Part shown: positions 1 to 15,100 of the stretch, one piece after another | Position numbering within the stretch: the first letter of the stretch is position 1 | Layout: every line of letters starts with the position of its first letter | Source: Cheiracanthium punctorium | Lineage: Eukaryota > Arthropoda > Arachnida > Araneae > Cheiracanthiidae | Length of the DNA: 64,000 bases | Reading direction: 5' to 3' | NCBI GenBank assembly: GCA_038373885.1 | Contig: JAWZYV010012243.1 | Location: 124,001 to 188,000, forward strand | The notes under the pieces: model-generated | The model's database searches: none | What the model was told of the DNA's origin: nothing | The model's input: the letters and a program-made list of their open reading frames with translations, nothing else | Program-made: the position numbers and the translations under genes

Positions 1-437
1 TAGATGAAGCCGATCATCCAGCGTAGTTGGAATTCCTTCGAGTTCCAATACCACTGCTGTATTTTAATTCCTGAGACTGAAAGAAATGCCACAAATCGCT
101 TGAAATACAAAAAAAAAAAAAAAAATCATTTGTGTTTGCGTGTTTGTGTGTGTGTGACTACAGTGATTTTCCCAACTATAGGACAAGACGAAACAGTTCT
201 ATTCATCACCTCATGCAATTACTACTGGAGTGCAGTCTTAGAAGCTACCATAAATGTCGCTTATTTACTATAACTACTCTCGTTTTTTCAAATCTTAATG
301 TATACTTCTTGAAGATTCTTTCATTACTTTTACCGAAAAAAACAGTCCTTTAGCACTTATAGCTATGACAAACAAAACGCCGAGCCTGCTAAATTAATTT
401 TTCTGGTCTCTAGTTTAAAACTTGAGGCAATTACACG

Positions 438-479
<42 letters not shown>

Positions 480-2327
480 CGGATCTCGAAAAATGTAATT
501 GCACTTGCTAAGACTTTTTCTTTTTCACATCACACACTTTTATAAATTACATTTTCAGGCACTTCAAATTTGGATATATAGTGTAGAATAATTAGTACAT
601 TTAAGATAGAGTCGCAATTTAAATTATTGAAAAGATTTTTTTTATGTTTGTGTAGATGAGTAAGGTTTTAACTTACTTTTTTACCTTAAATTTTAACTCT
701 CTGATGTTTTACACCAAATCGATGAAATAAATGTAAAATTCATGATGCACAATATTTTTACAAATGTTAGTCAAATATGATTCAAAATTAACTTATTCGA
801 AGCCCATACCAGCATATGTCCTTAACACCTTCGCTGCATTTATGACGCACATAAACAATATTTTTTAAATTCTACGCTATTACTTACAAAAATACATTTT
901 AACTGCTAAACTATAATATTGTGACCCTTATTTCCTTAGAACTCAAATACTCTCGAACAATCCGAAAAACAAGATATGTCTTCCTAATTTAAATTGCGTT
1001 AATTTAAAATCGTGTTGTATAATCGTGTTGAGTAATAAAGATGTTCTCAAATGTTAATGTTCTCAATTAAATTAAATGTTTTCACATGTTAAAGATGTTC
1101 TCTTCGTGTTAATTCTAATAAAATGTTCTCAAACAATCTGCAAAGCACAATGTGTCTTCCTTATTTAAATTATGTCGCGTTGTATGATTATGTTAACTCT
1201 GTTTATTACTACTATTCTGGACACAAATTGCGCAGTACACACTCGTTCCGCATGCTACATCTTCATACTACTTTAAAAGTTCGCTGAATTAGACAAAACA
1301 CACGCTCTAACCATGTACTTTGAATAGAGCTACAGTGTTTAACAATACCGCCGTAAAAGGCAAGCGTCTTCGCACTACAAATGGAATGACAACAAGGAAA
1401 TTACGACAGGTAGCAGAACCTTGCTCTTACAAGTATTACATGTTATAATAGGCTATTATGCAAGTCTACGCGTTTTTGATTATTGTAATGAGTTCTACTG
1501 TCCTTGATGTAGGGCTTGGTTTTTTTTTTTTTTTTTTTTTTGTCTGTCTTTCTTTTTTTTCCCCTTCTTTCTTTGCTTACCACGAATAATTTATTCTTGA
1601 AATGTGTTGAATAAGTAACTTCGAATAAATAAATCATGAATGCCTAATTTATTAGTTCTAGATATTTTTTTTACTCTGAAATTCTCATATTATACTACCT
1701 GAAGCAGTACGATGTGTTGATGATGTACAGTTTCAGTATAAGTTTTGTTTAGTTGAATAAATTTTGAATATTGCAGATCAATCAGTAGTTTAATTGTTAA
1801 TTTTTGCAGTGATCCTGTATATCTCTTTTGAGCAGGTGAAACAAAAATTCATAGGTGTTCATGTTTTGAAAACAGGGTGTTTTAAGCAAAAATTAAGTCC
1901 ATAACCTGTTGTTCAACCACTCTTAACAACCAGTTGTTCTGTTGGTATTAAATGTTCTCTCGTTCAAAGTCCACTCCTTGTTTAAACACAAATGAGAAAT
2001 ACCTCTTATATGTAAGTCACAAGGGATTGTGCCTTCTATTATTTTAAAATGAGAAACACATAGCCAATATACTTTTCATATAGTATTAAAAATGAATGCA
2101 CATCGAAAATAAAAGGCACCAATTATACAGAACGAAATCAGAGGCCCTTAACGAGATTGTGCCTCTGAGACTGATCCGATTAGGGGTACATGCCGAATGT
2201 CAAAGGTACCATAGCCTTATGCCTCACAAATTTCAGCTACACCATGCCCTTGTGCTTCTCGAATTTCAGAGGCAAAAATTTTCACAATGTGCCTCTGAAA
2301 TCAGAGGCACATTTTTAAGGGTGTGTA
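1..2327. other. non-coding DNA, probably PDE intron
   Basis: No coding exon found; the missing GAF-A exons are probably further left. Holds a (TA)n tract at 441-477, a poly-T run near 1520-1541, an imperfect direct duplication (945-1030 with 1130-1200) and, at 2142-2315, repeated short CAGAGGC/GCCTCTG inverted motifs. Confidence 0.4.
441..477. repeat. (TA)n microsatellite
   Basis: Uninterrupted TA dinucleotides for about 37 bases. Confidence 0.97.
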
Positions 2328-3734
2328 CAGTCGAACCCACCTAAGGGGACAGCCTACTTTTAAGAATGGGAAAATGTAGAAATTTTAGTTCAACTTTCAT
2401 AATTAAAAAAATAATAATGAATCCATGCAGAAACACAATTTTTTTTCAGTTAACTACTATGACATTACTCTATTGATTAAAAATATTATTGTAGTTTATC
2501 ATGAAGGTGATAATTTAAAAAATATTATTTTACCACACAATATTGTAAAAACAATTCAAGGGTACTTTCCCACTGCGCGCAAGATATCTCAATTAGAATT
2601 CCTTTGATCCTCATAATTTTTTTCTAAATTAAACAAAACATTATAATTAACAATCTAAACTAAAATGGTTTAATTATTTTCATAATTTAAATTTAAAAAA
2701 AATATTTAATCTAAAAGTTTAAATTATCATAAAAGTTTTGATAGTTTTACAATCATAACTTTTTTTCTATGTAACACAACCATTTCATTTTAGTTCATTT
2801 GTCATTATTAAAATAAATGCCTGAGAAAAATTTCAAGTTGATATCTTAAATAGTTTTTAAAATATCATGCGCGCAAACTTGAAAAACAGTGTTTTGAGAA
2901 AACGCCAATTAAAGTTCAAATTGTAGTTTTGGAACATAAATTTAATTTTTAAAAATTAAAAACATTTTCTATTGAAACATTTACTATTTAAAAATAATTT
3001 TACTGAGTATTTAAAATGATTAACCCAAAATATGTTTTAATATGGCTTAAGAAACATCAATCTAAAGAAAAGCTCGACAATTGTAAATATGAAAAAATAT
3101 GTACATACCTTAACAAAAGATACATTTTTAGGATATAAAGGCACGAATATTGGTAAAGTACATTATTTGAAATTATTTTAATAATTATATCCATGTATAT
3201 ATATTTTTTTACTATGCAACATAAAAATTTGATTTTATTTCACTTTATGAACTTTTCGATTTAAAATTTTCCGCTTTCATGCACATTGCCTTCGTTTTCT
3301 TTTATTGCCTCAAACTGAGAACTGTTGAGCATTTTTCTGGCTCTTCGAGTTTCTAAATTAAATTCTGTACATTTCTTTTCTGCCTCTTTTATGCTTTTAG
3401 TGTCAACATTAGTTGCAGCTTCTACAGCATGCTGCCCAACTTGCGTTTACATTTTCCTTTTTATCTCAATAAATAATTGTCATACAGAAAAATGGTTGGT
3501 ATCAATCTTTTTAGAATAAAGTAAACTATTTAATGAGATAAAAATCTCAAAATCAATTTTTGGGGCATTTTAAAAGTAGGCTGTCCCCTTAATAGAATAT
3601 CCCGCGTATTGTAATAAAGGTTCAATGTACCAAACAATGATAATTTCTCAATGTGATCCTGGATAATGATATATCCTGCTTATTAGAATAAATTTTCTTT
3701 TCAACGTGGCTATTCCATTAAACGGCTTCGACTG
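2328..3734. mobile_element. Tigger-like non-autonomous element with a nested insertion
   Basis: The ends are inverted (CAGTCGAACCC on the left, GGCTTCGACTG on the right), resembling pogo/Tigger termini such as those at 42611-43523. Inside, a second inverted pair (GGGGACAGCCTACTTTTAA at 2345 and its complement ending at 3590) marks an element of about 1.25 kb that sits in the first one. No transposase was recognised in either. Confidence 0.55.
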
Positions 3735-3880
3735 TATTTATAAGAAAATGAATAATTGGTTTATAAACATTTTTTGAAGATGTCTTCTGTTGCATATATT
3801 TATGCGTAACAATACACGCCAATATCAGTTTAGACCTGTATTTTATTGATATATCAAACGGTAAAAGTTTATAAGAAAAG

Positions 3881-4580
3881 ACTGAAGGAAGCGCGTGCGG
3901 CAGGAGCCGGTTTTGAACCCGAGAATTCCACTTGGTTGACTGAAGCGTTTCCCAACCGAGTCAAAAGGTACCCACTTGGCCGATCTTCCATTGCCAAGGT
4001 GTTGTGTGCGCAGAGGTGATGTCGAGCCGCCCCTCTACTCTCCCCCTAAAGAGTCAGTGGGAGGCTGACGAACGATGTTCCAAGCGTTATGGAATGTTGT
4101 CACTTGTTGTGGGCTTTGTGAGGTCGTTAAAATGCGCTATGGACTTTGGGAGGTTGCTGCCACTCGCTGTGAGATTAGTGGGGTCACTGCCAAATAGTGG
4201 ACGCTGTGGACATATTCACTGCCGCTGTGGACATATTCATATCGTGTGCCACGTGATGCGGGCTTCGTTTTCGCTCTTTGCTGGCTTTGTATCGTGTGCC
4301 ACGCCATCTAGACTTCGTTGCCGCTCGTTGCGGACTTTGAAAGAATGAGCGAGGGATGGATGAGATCGATGCTGGCTCCATCTGTCGTTAATGGTGAGAA
4401 ATTGAATGCGTGTTTGTTGTCCGGGATTCAGTGAAGGGAAGCGCATGCGGCGGGCGCCGGTTCTGAACCCGAGAAATCCGCGTGGTTGACTGAAGCGTTT
4501 TCCAATAGGTACCTAATTTGTCAGCCTTCAATTGTCAAGGTGTATGCACGGAAGCGATCTCGTGCCGCCACAAGGTTTTA
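3881..4580 (-). repeat. pair of tRNA-like SINE heads around a minisatellite
   Basis: Two direct copies of about 140 bp (from 3886 and from 4436, 550 apart), GC-rich against AT-rich surroundings. On the minus strand each carries a Pol III B box (GGTTCAAAACC at 3919-3909, GGTTCAGAACC at 4469-4459), and copy 1 has an A-box-like TGACTCGGTTGGG (3963-3951). Between them are tandem units of 21 bp (4202-4243) and 50 bp (4242-4341). It could be a dimeric SINE or a composite repeat. It is not a functional tRNA. Confidence 0.5.
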
Positions 4581-6078
4581 CTGGTCGGTCTTTTTTATAC
4601 AAGTTCAAGCAAGAGTCTCGGAAAAAATATTTCTACCAGTGCTAGCTGGGAAGATACGGGGTGACAATTATTTAGCCGTATATATATATATTTTTTAAAT
4701 CTCAATTTTTTTATTGTTGGAAATATTCAGCTAAAACTTGGAGGTTAAATACAGAACATGTTCGGATTTTTTTAAGCATGCGCACTCTAGTTGTAGTTAC
4801 TCATTTTTCAAGTGAAAATATCGAAATACAGCTTTTCTGAGCGAAATTGATCCTCAAGGCCTACTATGCGAGCAATACCAGCCCCATTGAGGTTAAAAGG
4901 AAATTTGCGAGAATTTGATTTGAGAAAAGTGTAGTACATTCACCCCTTCAGCTAGTTGTGTAGAATTTTGCTATTCGTCTGCGCCACATCATAGCCATCG
5001 AACGAATCATAAACTAAATTCGAACATCTGTTGTTACTTTTAAATTTTGCACAGATTTTTTAAATCCTGTAGTTTTTTTAAATTATTATTATTTCATATA
5101 GCTGAATAATTGTTACCCTGTAAACACCGCGAGCCGTTATCGAGCCATACTCGCCTAATCCAAATTGAACACTAATGGACTGTTTTAGGATATTTTCAAC
5201 ATTGTGCTCTGATGACAAATCATTAATACTAAGAATAAAATATTATATATCATTGAGAGTCATACCATGACAAAAGAATTGTAAATAATATTTTCTAAAA
5301 GTGTCGTCTGCATGAGCTATTTAGAATAGTGCAAATTGCGAGTCTCCTTTGATTTTTCGTACATTTTGTGTCAGGAGTTTTGTGTAAGAGTTTATCAATC
5401 TTATGCATACTTTTAATTTATGATTTTTAAGTTAGTCACGTTTTTGAATGAAGTAAAAAAAATCCCAGTTTGTTTAGTCAGTTCATCCTGGTAAACTCAC
5501 AGATAGTTTTAAAACGTAGTAATTCTGAAACTTACGACAACAAAGGACCGATGTAGAGGGACGTAATTCTACGTTAAAAAGAATGAAACAAATTTACTTT
5601 CAGAAATTTTTGTTCATTTTTTCAGCACATTATTCCAATATCACATGAAAAAAAATCATAAGTATGCACATACACACACAAAAAAAGTCTGCTTAAATAC
5701 AAGATAGCAGTGAAACGTCTTTTGACAGAAAACATTTTTAATTAATATTTTAAATTCATTTGCTCCATGAAAGCGCGCATGTTTCAAGTCATTTTATTTT
5801 ATAAAAAGTCTGACAGTAAAAACAATTGTATTTATTTATGTGGTAATTCCTCACCAAAACTATTAATTTCATTTTAGACATAGAGTCAAAATCAATACTT
5901 TTGTGGCATTATAAACAAAAATTTTTCTTTAAATTATCTCATGAATTTTTATTAGGTACTTATAGTTACGTTAAAATATTTCTTTCATGCATTGGATCTC
6001 ATTTTGACTAAGTGGCATGCACATTTGCGCATAGAAATATTTCGAATTTCTTATATTATTATTTTTTTTTATTTCCAG

Positions 6079-6168
6079 GTGTTTCGCAAATACTTGACAT
6101 TCTGCGGCATTGGAGTTCAGAATGCTCAGCTCTTCGAAATGTCTGTACGGGAATTCAAGAGAAATCAG
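6079..6168 (+). CDS. PDE exon: end of GAF-A
   Basis: 30 codons, phase 0 at both ends, preceded by a T-rich tract and CAG and followed by GTGAAG. It encodes the closing helix of a GAF domain ([13 protein letters not shown], then a linker ending KRNQ), which in PDE5 directly precedes the GAF-B start. The upstream GAF-A exons were not found in 1-6078. Confidence 0.9.
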
Positions 6169-9100
6169 GTGAAGTGACAAAATCATTTCCTTTTATTTTT
6201 TTGTTGCTTGCTGTTTTTATTTTCTCTGTGCATGAAGGAGCTTATCGAAGAGGAATTTAAATCGTTTAAACTGTTAACATGACGATGAACTTTTGAAAAT
6301 AATGTGAAAAATTCGTGTCAAGACTTTTTTAATTGTAAGCCACTTAAATAATATTAATTTTAATATGTTGAACTATTTATTCTATGAAATATATCAAGTA
6401 TATATGAATTTTATGTTATCGATGAAACTTTCCCTTTTTTTATTTAAATACAAATAAACACAAAAATTAAATTTTTCCACGGCCAATGTACAAAAATTTT
6501 TTTTCTCAGTTAGTAAAACGTGCCCCATGCTTTAATTTGGTTATGTACAAAGTTTCAGCCCTTCATCATAAAAAGGCTCAGAGATATGTTTAAACAAAGA
6601 GCGGGGCTATATAGTATCAGTAATAACAAGATTATTATGTATTTATGCAATCAATATTTCCTTTCATAATTTGTATACAATCCTTGAAACGCGATCGTCA
6701 GACGGAATTTTTTCCATTTGAGAGCCATTGAAAAATCGTAAGTCAGTATGTATTTATTTTCACATGTGTTATTTTGGCATATTTTATTTCAAATTTTTCC
6801 ATGCCATGCCCCTTTTTTCAAAATTACCCAATCGCTGTTTGTTTACTTTAATTTCATTGGTCTAAGTTTATTGAAACTCTGTAATTGGCGGTTATCTCGA
6901 CCAAATGTATATTCTCGTAAGAATTATGTCCCGTTGGCGTCTGAATGCCTCGCTCACTTCACCTCTATTCAACTGATTAAGTAATACGAATTTTTATCAC
7001 GCTGCCCCCACAAGACCGCAGTATTTAATTGATTACCTTTGTGTTCAATTAATGGAGTTTTGTAGCACCGGGTTCCATGCGATTTTATGTTTAGCAACTA
7101 TGTGTTTCAAACATGTGTTTTTCCAATGACATCGCTAATTAATTACAAATTACAACAAATTGTAAATTCTTCATTATAGGCAGGCGGAAAAACAGATAGA
7201 TAGATATTTACTTTCCATTGTTTTTGAAAAGTAATAAATACCATCATGCATCAGAAAATTTGTTGATGTTTTATATTTAAATCAGGTTTTATGAACGCAT
7301 TGCTTAATTATTTTAACGCATATAATTTGCGTAATGTGAATGGGCTTTTAGCAGTGTTATACTTTAATTTTTTTATATTCTGTAAATATACGACGTATTT
7401 TTGTGCTTCAGTAAAAGCTAAAATTTGTTTAAGCTTTTATTGGTCTTCATTGACTAAATTTTGAACATTAAAAAATCCATTTCAACATTTTACAGAGGTT
7501 TAAAATAGAATAATAGTGTTGAGAATGTTTCTGGAACACTGAATTATTTTATTATAAGCTTAAAAATAATTTAAATTTATCCCAATTCAAAATTAAATTA
7601 ATCTTTCGGTTAGAAAAGTTACTACTTTTAACGAAATAATTTTTAATTAGTTAAAATTCAATTTTATTATGACCATGAAAGTTTCAATGGGTTAATATGA
7701 GCCTCTGACGAACAAAGACTATGTTTAACAGCAGAACCGTTAAAAAATGTTATCTACTGAAGCTATTAAAAATACTAATGTAGTGATCTCTTTCGATAAC
7801 ATTCGATTACTTCATCACTACCGAAGTTTCCATAAAATACAAAATAATTGTTCGAAATTATCCATTTTAATTTGATATCTCACTCAAAGCTGTATTCATG
7901 ACATATTTACATTTCCTCTGCATGGCAAACGTTGCCGCGTTTGTCTAGACTTTCAGTGTTGTCTTATTTCAATATAAAATGAGACCTTGAATCCGTACAA
8001 GTCTATTAAGTGCTATACCTTGCATCATTCTTTCTTTGTCAGTCAGACAGGTGCATTTTTAGTCGAGCAATTTAATTTTCGTGAAGTTGGAGAATTACGT
8101 ATTTGCTATTGACTGGAAAACGGCTACTTTAAAGAAAAAAATTGCTCAACAATCCGACGGGGAATAACAGTATAGTGTTTTTCCTTCTCTGTACCACAGC
8201 TAATCGTGAGTTTACTGTACTGCCCAACCTCTTTCTTTATTTTTTTCAAATAAAGAAAGCTGCCCATTATATTTGTCAATTATTTTTTAAATCTTCCTAA
8301 AAGCACACTTTGTAATAAACTTTGTCAATTCCATCGTCAGCTTCAACAAAAATTCCGAAACGTGTTTACCTTGAAATTTCAGCGGGTTGTTCCAGGCCCA
8401 CAGAAGCAAGCAATATTTGCATACCACAATGGACTTCTGTTTGAGCAGTGGGCATGCGCTTATTAAAAATAATGCGGACATATCTTTAACCCTTTGTCCG
8501 TTTCAACCTTGCTCCTGAACTTCAGGCTGAAAAAAATGTACGCAAATAGCGTGATCCGAGCTTCGGAAGGGCCACGCCTCGATAACGTGAAGAACTCCGA
8601 CTGAGCACCCATGAAGAGAGCTTCAGTTCCCCTTAGCACAAACTAATCTGGACTGCTTGTTCTTACTAAGTGTAGCGAGGAATCAACACATGCCTTGCCT
8701 GTGTAGAACAATGCCATTAATGTAAAGAGCATTTCATCTGCTGAAAGGCTAGACGAGACGAAATGACGACGAGAATTCTGACTCTCTAAAAATGTTTTGA
8801 TTTCATATTCAGTTCAGCAAGATAGTAAAACTCGTGAGGTCTTGCCTCAATCTAATTGAATCCAGTCTTGTTGAATCCAATATTTACTACTTCCCTCCCA
8901 TCGTTTCAAAAAATCGATGAGGAAGATTCTCCTTGTTTTGAATGCCGTTGCTTCAACGCGTTGTCATCAGAGCCCTGGGGCATTCAGAATAGGTTGATGT
9001 ACGTCTTCCATTCCCTTTCAGATTATGTAATTTATACAGTGGTGACCTAAATTGTGGACACTTTTGGAAACTTTTTTTTGTTGTTTTCTAAGTTTGTATG

Positions 9101-12100
9101 CGTATAAAAAATGTTATGTTTCCCAAAATGGAAACTCTTTTACATCATTTTAAAGATAATTTAATACTGATTTCAACACAAAAAAAATAATTTAAAATAT
9201 TTACAATGCAAAAACGTTAAACGGCAATAATTATCGAGATGCATTAGATATGAAGATTGCATTGAGTTATCAGCAGTTTATAGCATAGCCGTAATTTTTT
9301 ATTACAGCTTCACATTGCAATATAAATAAATAAGTAAATAATAAAATATCTTTCGTTAGGTACCAAAAGCATGAATCTCCAACTGTTAGTTTGTTTTGTT
9401 GTCTCGTTAGTTTGTTTTGGATCCCTAAACATTTTATAAAGTTTCCCTCAAACTTGAATAAATGAAGCTAACCCTTCAATTCTTGTTAATTTCAGTAATA
9501 ATCCTGGTGTCCTTGTCCTTAGTTTAACATGGCACCAAACCTTATAATGTTCGAAAATTTGCCCTTCTCTCTTTGCCTATTTTTTCTTGCTAAATTCTTT
9601 GAAGAGTTGCAATTATTATTTACAAAGGAAAAACGTAATTTTATATATTTTATAAAATTTATAAAACATACTGAATTCGAGACTTTTGAGAATATTTAAT
9701 ATAACAGCTATCCAACTACCGTTACGAAACGAAGAACTATATTTTATTTAATAATGAATAAACTACGAATCTCGTTTCGATGGCAGATTATTTCGAAAGT
9801 GAAAAGATTTTTTTTAAAAAAAGTCTTTAAAATGAAAATCCTTAAATGTTTCTGCAGACTAAATTTAGAATTTCTAGAAAAAGTCTTATACATAAAAGGT
9901 TACCCATTTCAAAAGAATGAAAACTTTTCCCATCCTGAAATATAAAATTAGAATCATTTTTTCTTTTCAAATAACTCTTCAATTTTTCGATTTACGTCTA
10001 TTTTAGTAACTTTTATCCGACCTTATAGAAAAGAAAATATCTTCGAGAGAGAATAAGCTATTAATCTATCTTAAAGTAATAGATAAAAATAGCTGGTTTT
10101 TTACTAACCATTTTTAACAGTTAAAATGAATTATATCAGGTGTATTTTAATGAGTGTTTATAAAACATTTATTGATTTAAGTTTGTCTAATAAACTTTTT
10201 CCTGAATTATGACTACGATAAAATTCACGAAAAATTGAGAAAAAATCGTAATCAGTGTTTGTTTGTAAGATCAGTGCGAAAGCTTGATGCCATTAACTCA
10301 GTTTGGTTCACATTAAATAATTCATGACAATTAATAAAGCTGTTATTTGAAACATTAGCGCTAACTGTTAAACCTTAAACATTATAGATCTATCTGTAAA
10401 ATACGATCCTTTTCAGTGCCGCGGTAATGGTACACTACTTTTAAAGCGTTTCTGACAATTATTATTATGAAAATAAGCAACATTTAATTATACAGATTAT
10501 TAGCCTACTTGCACACGAATTAAGTCATGAAATAGAATTTTGTAAATTACTAAAATGTGCTCTTAACTGCGATTTAATTGAATTCGAGTTTTGGACTTTG
10601 CCTTCAGCATTGTGAATTCAATCTTTTACTCAAAATTAACAGACGACGGCCTGTTTTATAAAAAAAAAAATTAAAGGTAAAATTTTCTCAATTGTTAAAA
10701 GACTCACTTATAGACAATAATTCAATGAGTTTAACCAGTTTCTAACATTTTCATTAGTACTTATTTTTAAACCTGAGTTTAATAACCTGAGGAAACTTTA
10801 AACTAAAGGTAAATGGGGTACAATGAAAGAAAATTTCCTGTTTCTTCTTTTTACAAATTTGCATCTGCAGAAATATAATTAAAGTACACTTTTAAACTAC
10901 TCTTTTACCATCTAAATGAATTTTCATTAAAAAGCATTTTTATCTTAAAAGGTTACAATAGGTAAATGTGACAATGTGACTCCGTATACCAAAGTACAAT
11001 AAAACTCATAACTCTCAAATACTCGAGTAATATGGGTCAAAATTCATTTTAAATGAGTCCATTCATCCGAGATTACAATGATGCATGTTTCCCGTATAGA
11101 TCCTACAAAATAAATAAATTTTAGCAATTCCCAATATATGTATATTAATTCTGGTGTTGGAAGTATGAAGACTATAACAAAGGGATCACAATATTTAAAA
11201 AAGAAATAATTATACACATGAGAACAAAAAGATAAAGCAAAATTACTTTTAGTAATGAAACTTAAATTCAATGGTGACAATCCAGTTTTTTTTTTTTTTT
11301 TTTTTGGCCTTATCTTAAAAGTGTGATTGCCTCAAAATGATATCAAAGTGTAACATTCTATCTAGAACACGTGTGTGATAAGTTGTAACTTTGCATGAAA
11401 ATCCAACTGATTTTTAACTCTGTCTTTCCTACGCATTTTGAACAGTTAAAAGCATTGGCTTTAAATGACATGTAACATTTAGGGGGGGGGGGGGCAAAAT
11501 TTATTCCTGTTGTAGAAAATGCTGTTTTCAAAAAGGGGATATTTGCATTTTCTTGAATTTCAGGGGGTGGGGGATTGCACCCTCTTGCCTTTAGTAAGTT
11601 ACGCCTATAGTGGAAAGATTTTAATCATTTTTTCTAGTCTTATACAATTTCAGCAGCGTTATCAATTTAAAATAAAAAAGTGGAAAGTTTTGAAACACTA
11701 ATCAGGGAAGGACTCAACGTTAATGCTCTACGTGTAAGAGATACCCGTTATGTCTTAAACAATGTTATAATCTCCTAACTGTCCAACTGTTTGACCCTTT
11801 GTTCCACTTAGCTTAACCCGTAATTGTTTATAAGAATGATGAGTTGCTAGTCACGCTCGCATAAGGAAGAGAACTTCTCAACTCAGCTGGAACAGGAGCA
11901 TAAATGTCGCAGCACTTAAAATAATCTGATCGCAGCGGAACAACGGCAATTCTATGATCAGTGTGAACACCGTTTATTGTTGTTCTTCGAATCGAATATT
12001 TTTTGTCAATGAGTCACTTTCATTCAGCATCGACGTAAGAAAACTTGAGTTCGAATTTGAACAGCAGTCAATTATTTTTCGATTATGCAGATTAGGGTCC

Positions 12101-15100
12101 ATTTTTTTATGGTAGTGCACACACGCTGCTTTTTTTCTTCCACTCATCCACTTGGTACTTTAGTTCTAGAGTTTTAAGAGCTACGTACCACAATGAAATT
12201 ACACTGACTATTAAAGATCAATCAAAATTCAAGGGCAGGTTTTAATATAATTTCTCCAAAGTACTTTCGGCATTTAAGGTGCTCAAAATTTAACTGTTTG
12301 CTTCTGTTTTACTTGAATTTAATTTGATGCTAATAAAATCTGACACATTGAATTGCTTTCCTTTTTATGGAACTAGTTAATCAACATTTTTTGAAGACGA
12401 AAAAAAAATCTCTAAAAAATAGTTTTACTCTTTAGAAAATATGTTTTATGTTCAAATTGTGAATACATTAAAGTTTCCTTTTGAAATTAGCCTCGTTTTT
12501 GAAATCTCGAGACATTTTTGCAGAATAAGATAGCTTAAGTCATTGCGTTACTGCATTTCGTGATTATAGTTAGTTGGAAGTTGGAAAAAGAAATAATCAT
12601 CATGAAATTTAATTTGCGAAATGGATGAATCAGAGTTTATTTTAAATCATTTTACTCTAAGCTTGATTACTGTGCATACAATAGGAATCAATTTTACTTT
12701 CCATGTATTGTAAAAAAAAAATTGTATGAAGAGATACTATTTCAGAAGACTCAAAGATTTCTTAATGACTTATTTGTTAGCTTCTTTTTCATGTGAGAAT
12801 GTTAATTGTTGTACTGCATACAGGGTGAATCTGAACTCTTGGACAAAACTTTAAGAGGTGATAGGGCACATAATTAGGAATCAGAATCACATAGCAATGT
12901 GGGGGTCGGCAACATCGTCTTCATGTAGCTGTTTATAATCACTTTGGAAAAAGTGCCGAAACAACAGTGCACTTGTTCGTCAGAAACTAATGCATTTTTC
13001 TCCGAAAACAGAAGACTGATATTCATAGTTTAAAAATTCTATTTTATTTCATGGATGAAATTTTTGGAGATGAGCCTATTGTTTATGAAACCTGGTTAAG
13101 AAATTAGACGAACACTTCAATACTTTTTACAAAGTGATTATTACCGGTTAGGTGAAAACTGCGTTTTTGACCCCACAATGCTATGTGATTCTGATTCCTT
13201 ATTATGTGCCCTATCATCCCTTAGAGTTTTGCCCAATAGTTTAGATTCACCCTGTATAATAATTTAAAAGGTTTTCACCAAAGTAGATCTAGTATGTCAT
13301 TGGAGGATTCTTTAATTTCAACTTAAAAAAATAGTGTAGAGAATACGCTCTCATCCTCAACCTCTTCTTTAAAATGTTCCTACGGTTGCTGCCTCCGGAC
13401 AGAGAATGGGGAGATGAAGCTAAAGGATTGTCCTGAGGGTCATCTGGTCATCTGAGAAGGGAAGAAAGGGGAGGATTCGATCGGGGATACGGCATGATAT
13501 CGAGAGAGAGCGGACGCAGCTTCTGAAGGTCTGTGCTCTTGGAAGATACGTGATACATGAAATGGATGGGAAATAACTCCATCTGATATTTTTAATCTAT
13601 TTACATGATATCGTGTTTGGAACCATTGTATCGTAATATTTTGTAAAGGAATAAAACATAATTTAGTCCCGATTTTAAGAGTTCTCCGTTTTGTAAAATA
13701 TTATTATGGAAAGGTTGTACGCCTGAATAATTAACTCATTTTTGCGCCAGTAATAATAAGACTTCAGTTCGGCGGACGCTGCAAATTGCAAATAATCACT
13801 AATCTCTTTTACTGTAGAATTCATTACGCAAATCAATGGCTTCTATTGGATAAAATAAAATTTAAAGAAACCAGTTGCATTATTTTCACTCATCTGTAAA
13901 ATGAGCCCATAAAGGACAAATTTATCAATAAAAATAAACATTTACATGTGAACAAAAACAAAAAACGGATTTTACTGTAGTTGTGCTTACGCATAGCGAA
14001 TACGCAAGACTAGTTTTATAGGCACATAGTTTTATAAATAATTTAATATCTTTCTTATGCATACACTTTTCTTAACACTGCCATTTTTTTTTCAATGAAA
14101 CATTTAACGATGTAGTGAATTTCGTGGTTTCTGATTTCGTATAATGTACTGTTATTTTAGCGACAGCTTTTCTTAATTTGATCATTCCTTAGGAGAGCAA
14201 AGGTTTAAATTTCGTTGACGAGTTCATCACGATGCGTTTTTGGATAGCTATAAAATTGCACGTTTCTCGAAACTTATCTCATATCTAATTATTTCATTCC
14301 TTCATCTGTACGCGTCAAACAAAAACAAACAACGGGATAAACATATTTTTTGTTGTATATTCAAATATCATTCTTGTCTTTATTATTAATATTATCCATG
14401 TTGTTGTTATTATTATTTGCTACAGTATAGCTGGATTCGTATTGACAGAATGAATTCCTGTGCTGTTGTAGGTTAGAATTATTTTGAAAATGAGTATATT
14501 TGAAAAGCTATGCTGATACAGGCACAGAAAGAAAAGAACTTTATTTTGTTTTATTTTATTTTTATTTATTGTTATTTTTTAAAATAATTGGAGATTTTTC
14601 TGCTGCAGGCTTTTTTAGTTTGAAATAAATAACTTTTTATTGCTAATATTTTTAAAACTGAGTTTTATTTAATTTAATTTAATTTTATACTTTGAATTTA
14701 CTATTTAGAATAAATTTAAAAAGGGGCGTTTGAAATAGTCGCCCAGCCACACTGACACAGAAAAAAACATATACATTTATTTTAAAAGTGACAGGATATT
14801 TTTATACAAGCTTTAAAAGGTTGTTAAAAGTAAAAAATTCTTTTTTTAGATCTAATACAAAATACGTTAAAACTGTGGTTCTTTTTCTATTCCGCTGCAC
14901 ATAAATCATGCTAAACGCACTATATACTACGAGGGAGGGGGAGGAGACTGCAGTGCACAGGGCCTGCCTAAGGAGTATGCAACATGTGCGGTTGTACACA
15001 TGCAATTTTGAGAGGGGCGACGAAATTAGAAAAATATATACAAATATTTTTTTTTAAATTTTTATGTAATTTCACCCATTTGTATAAGTAAATAATCTTT

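Noticed and set aside
1..6078. Missing GAF-A exons of the phosphodiesterase
   Set aside because: Both the reading frames and expected motifs (an ILCMPI-like strand, NK-type end) were searched by eye and not found. They probably lie left of the window.
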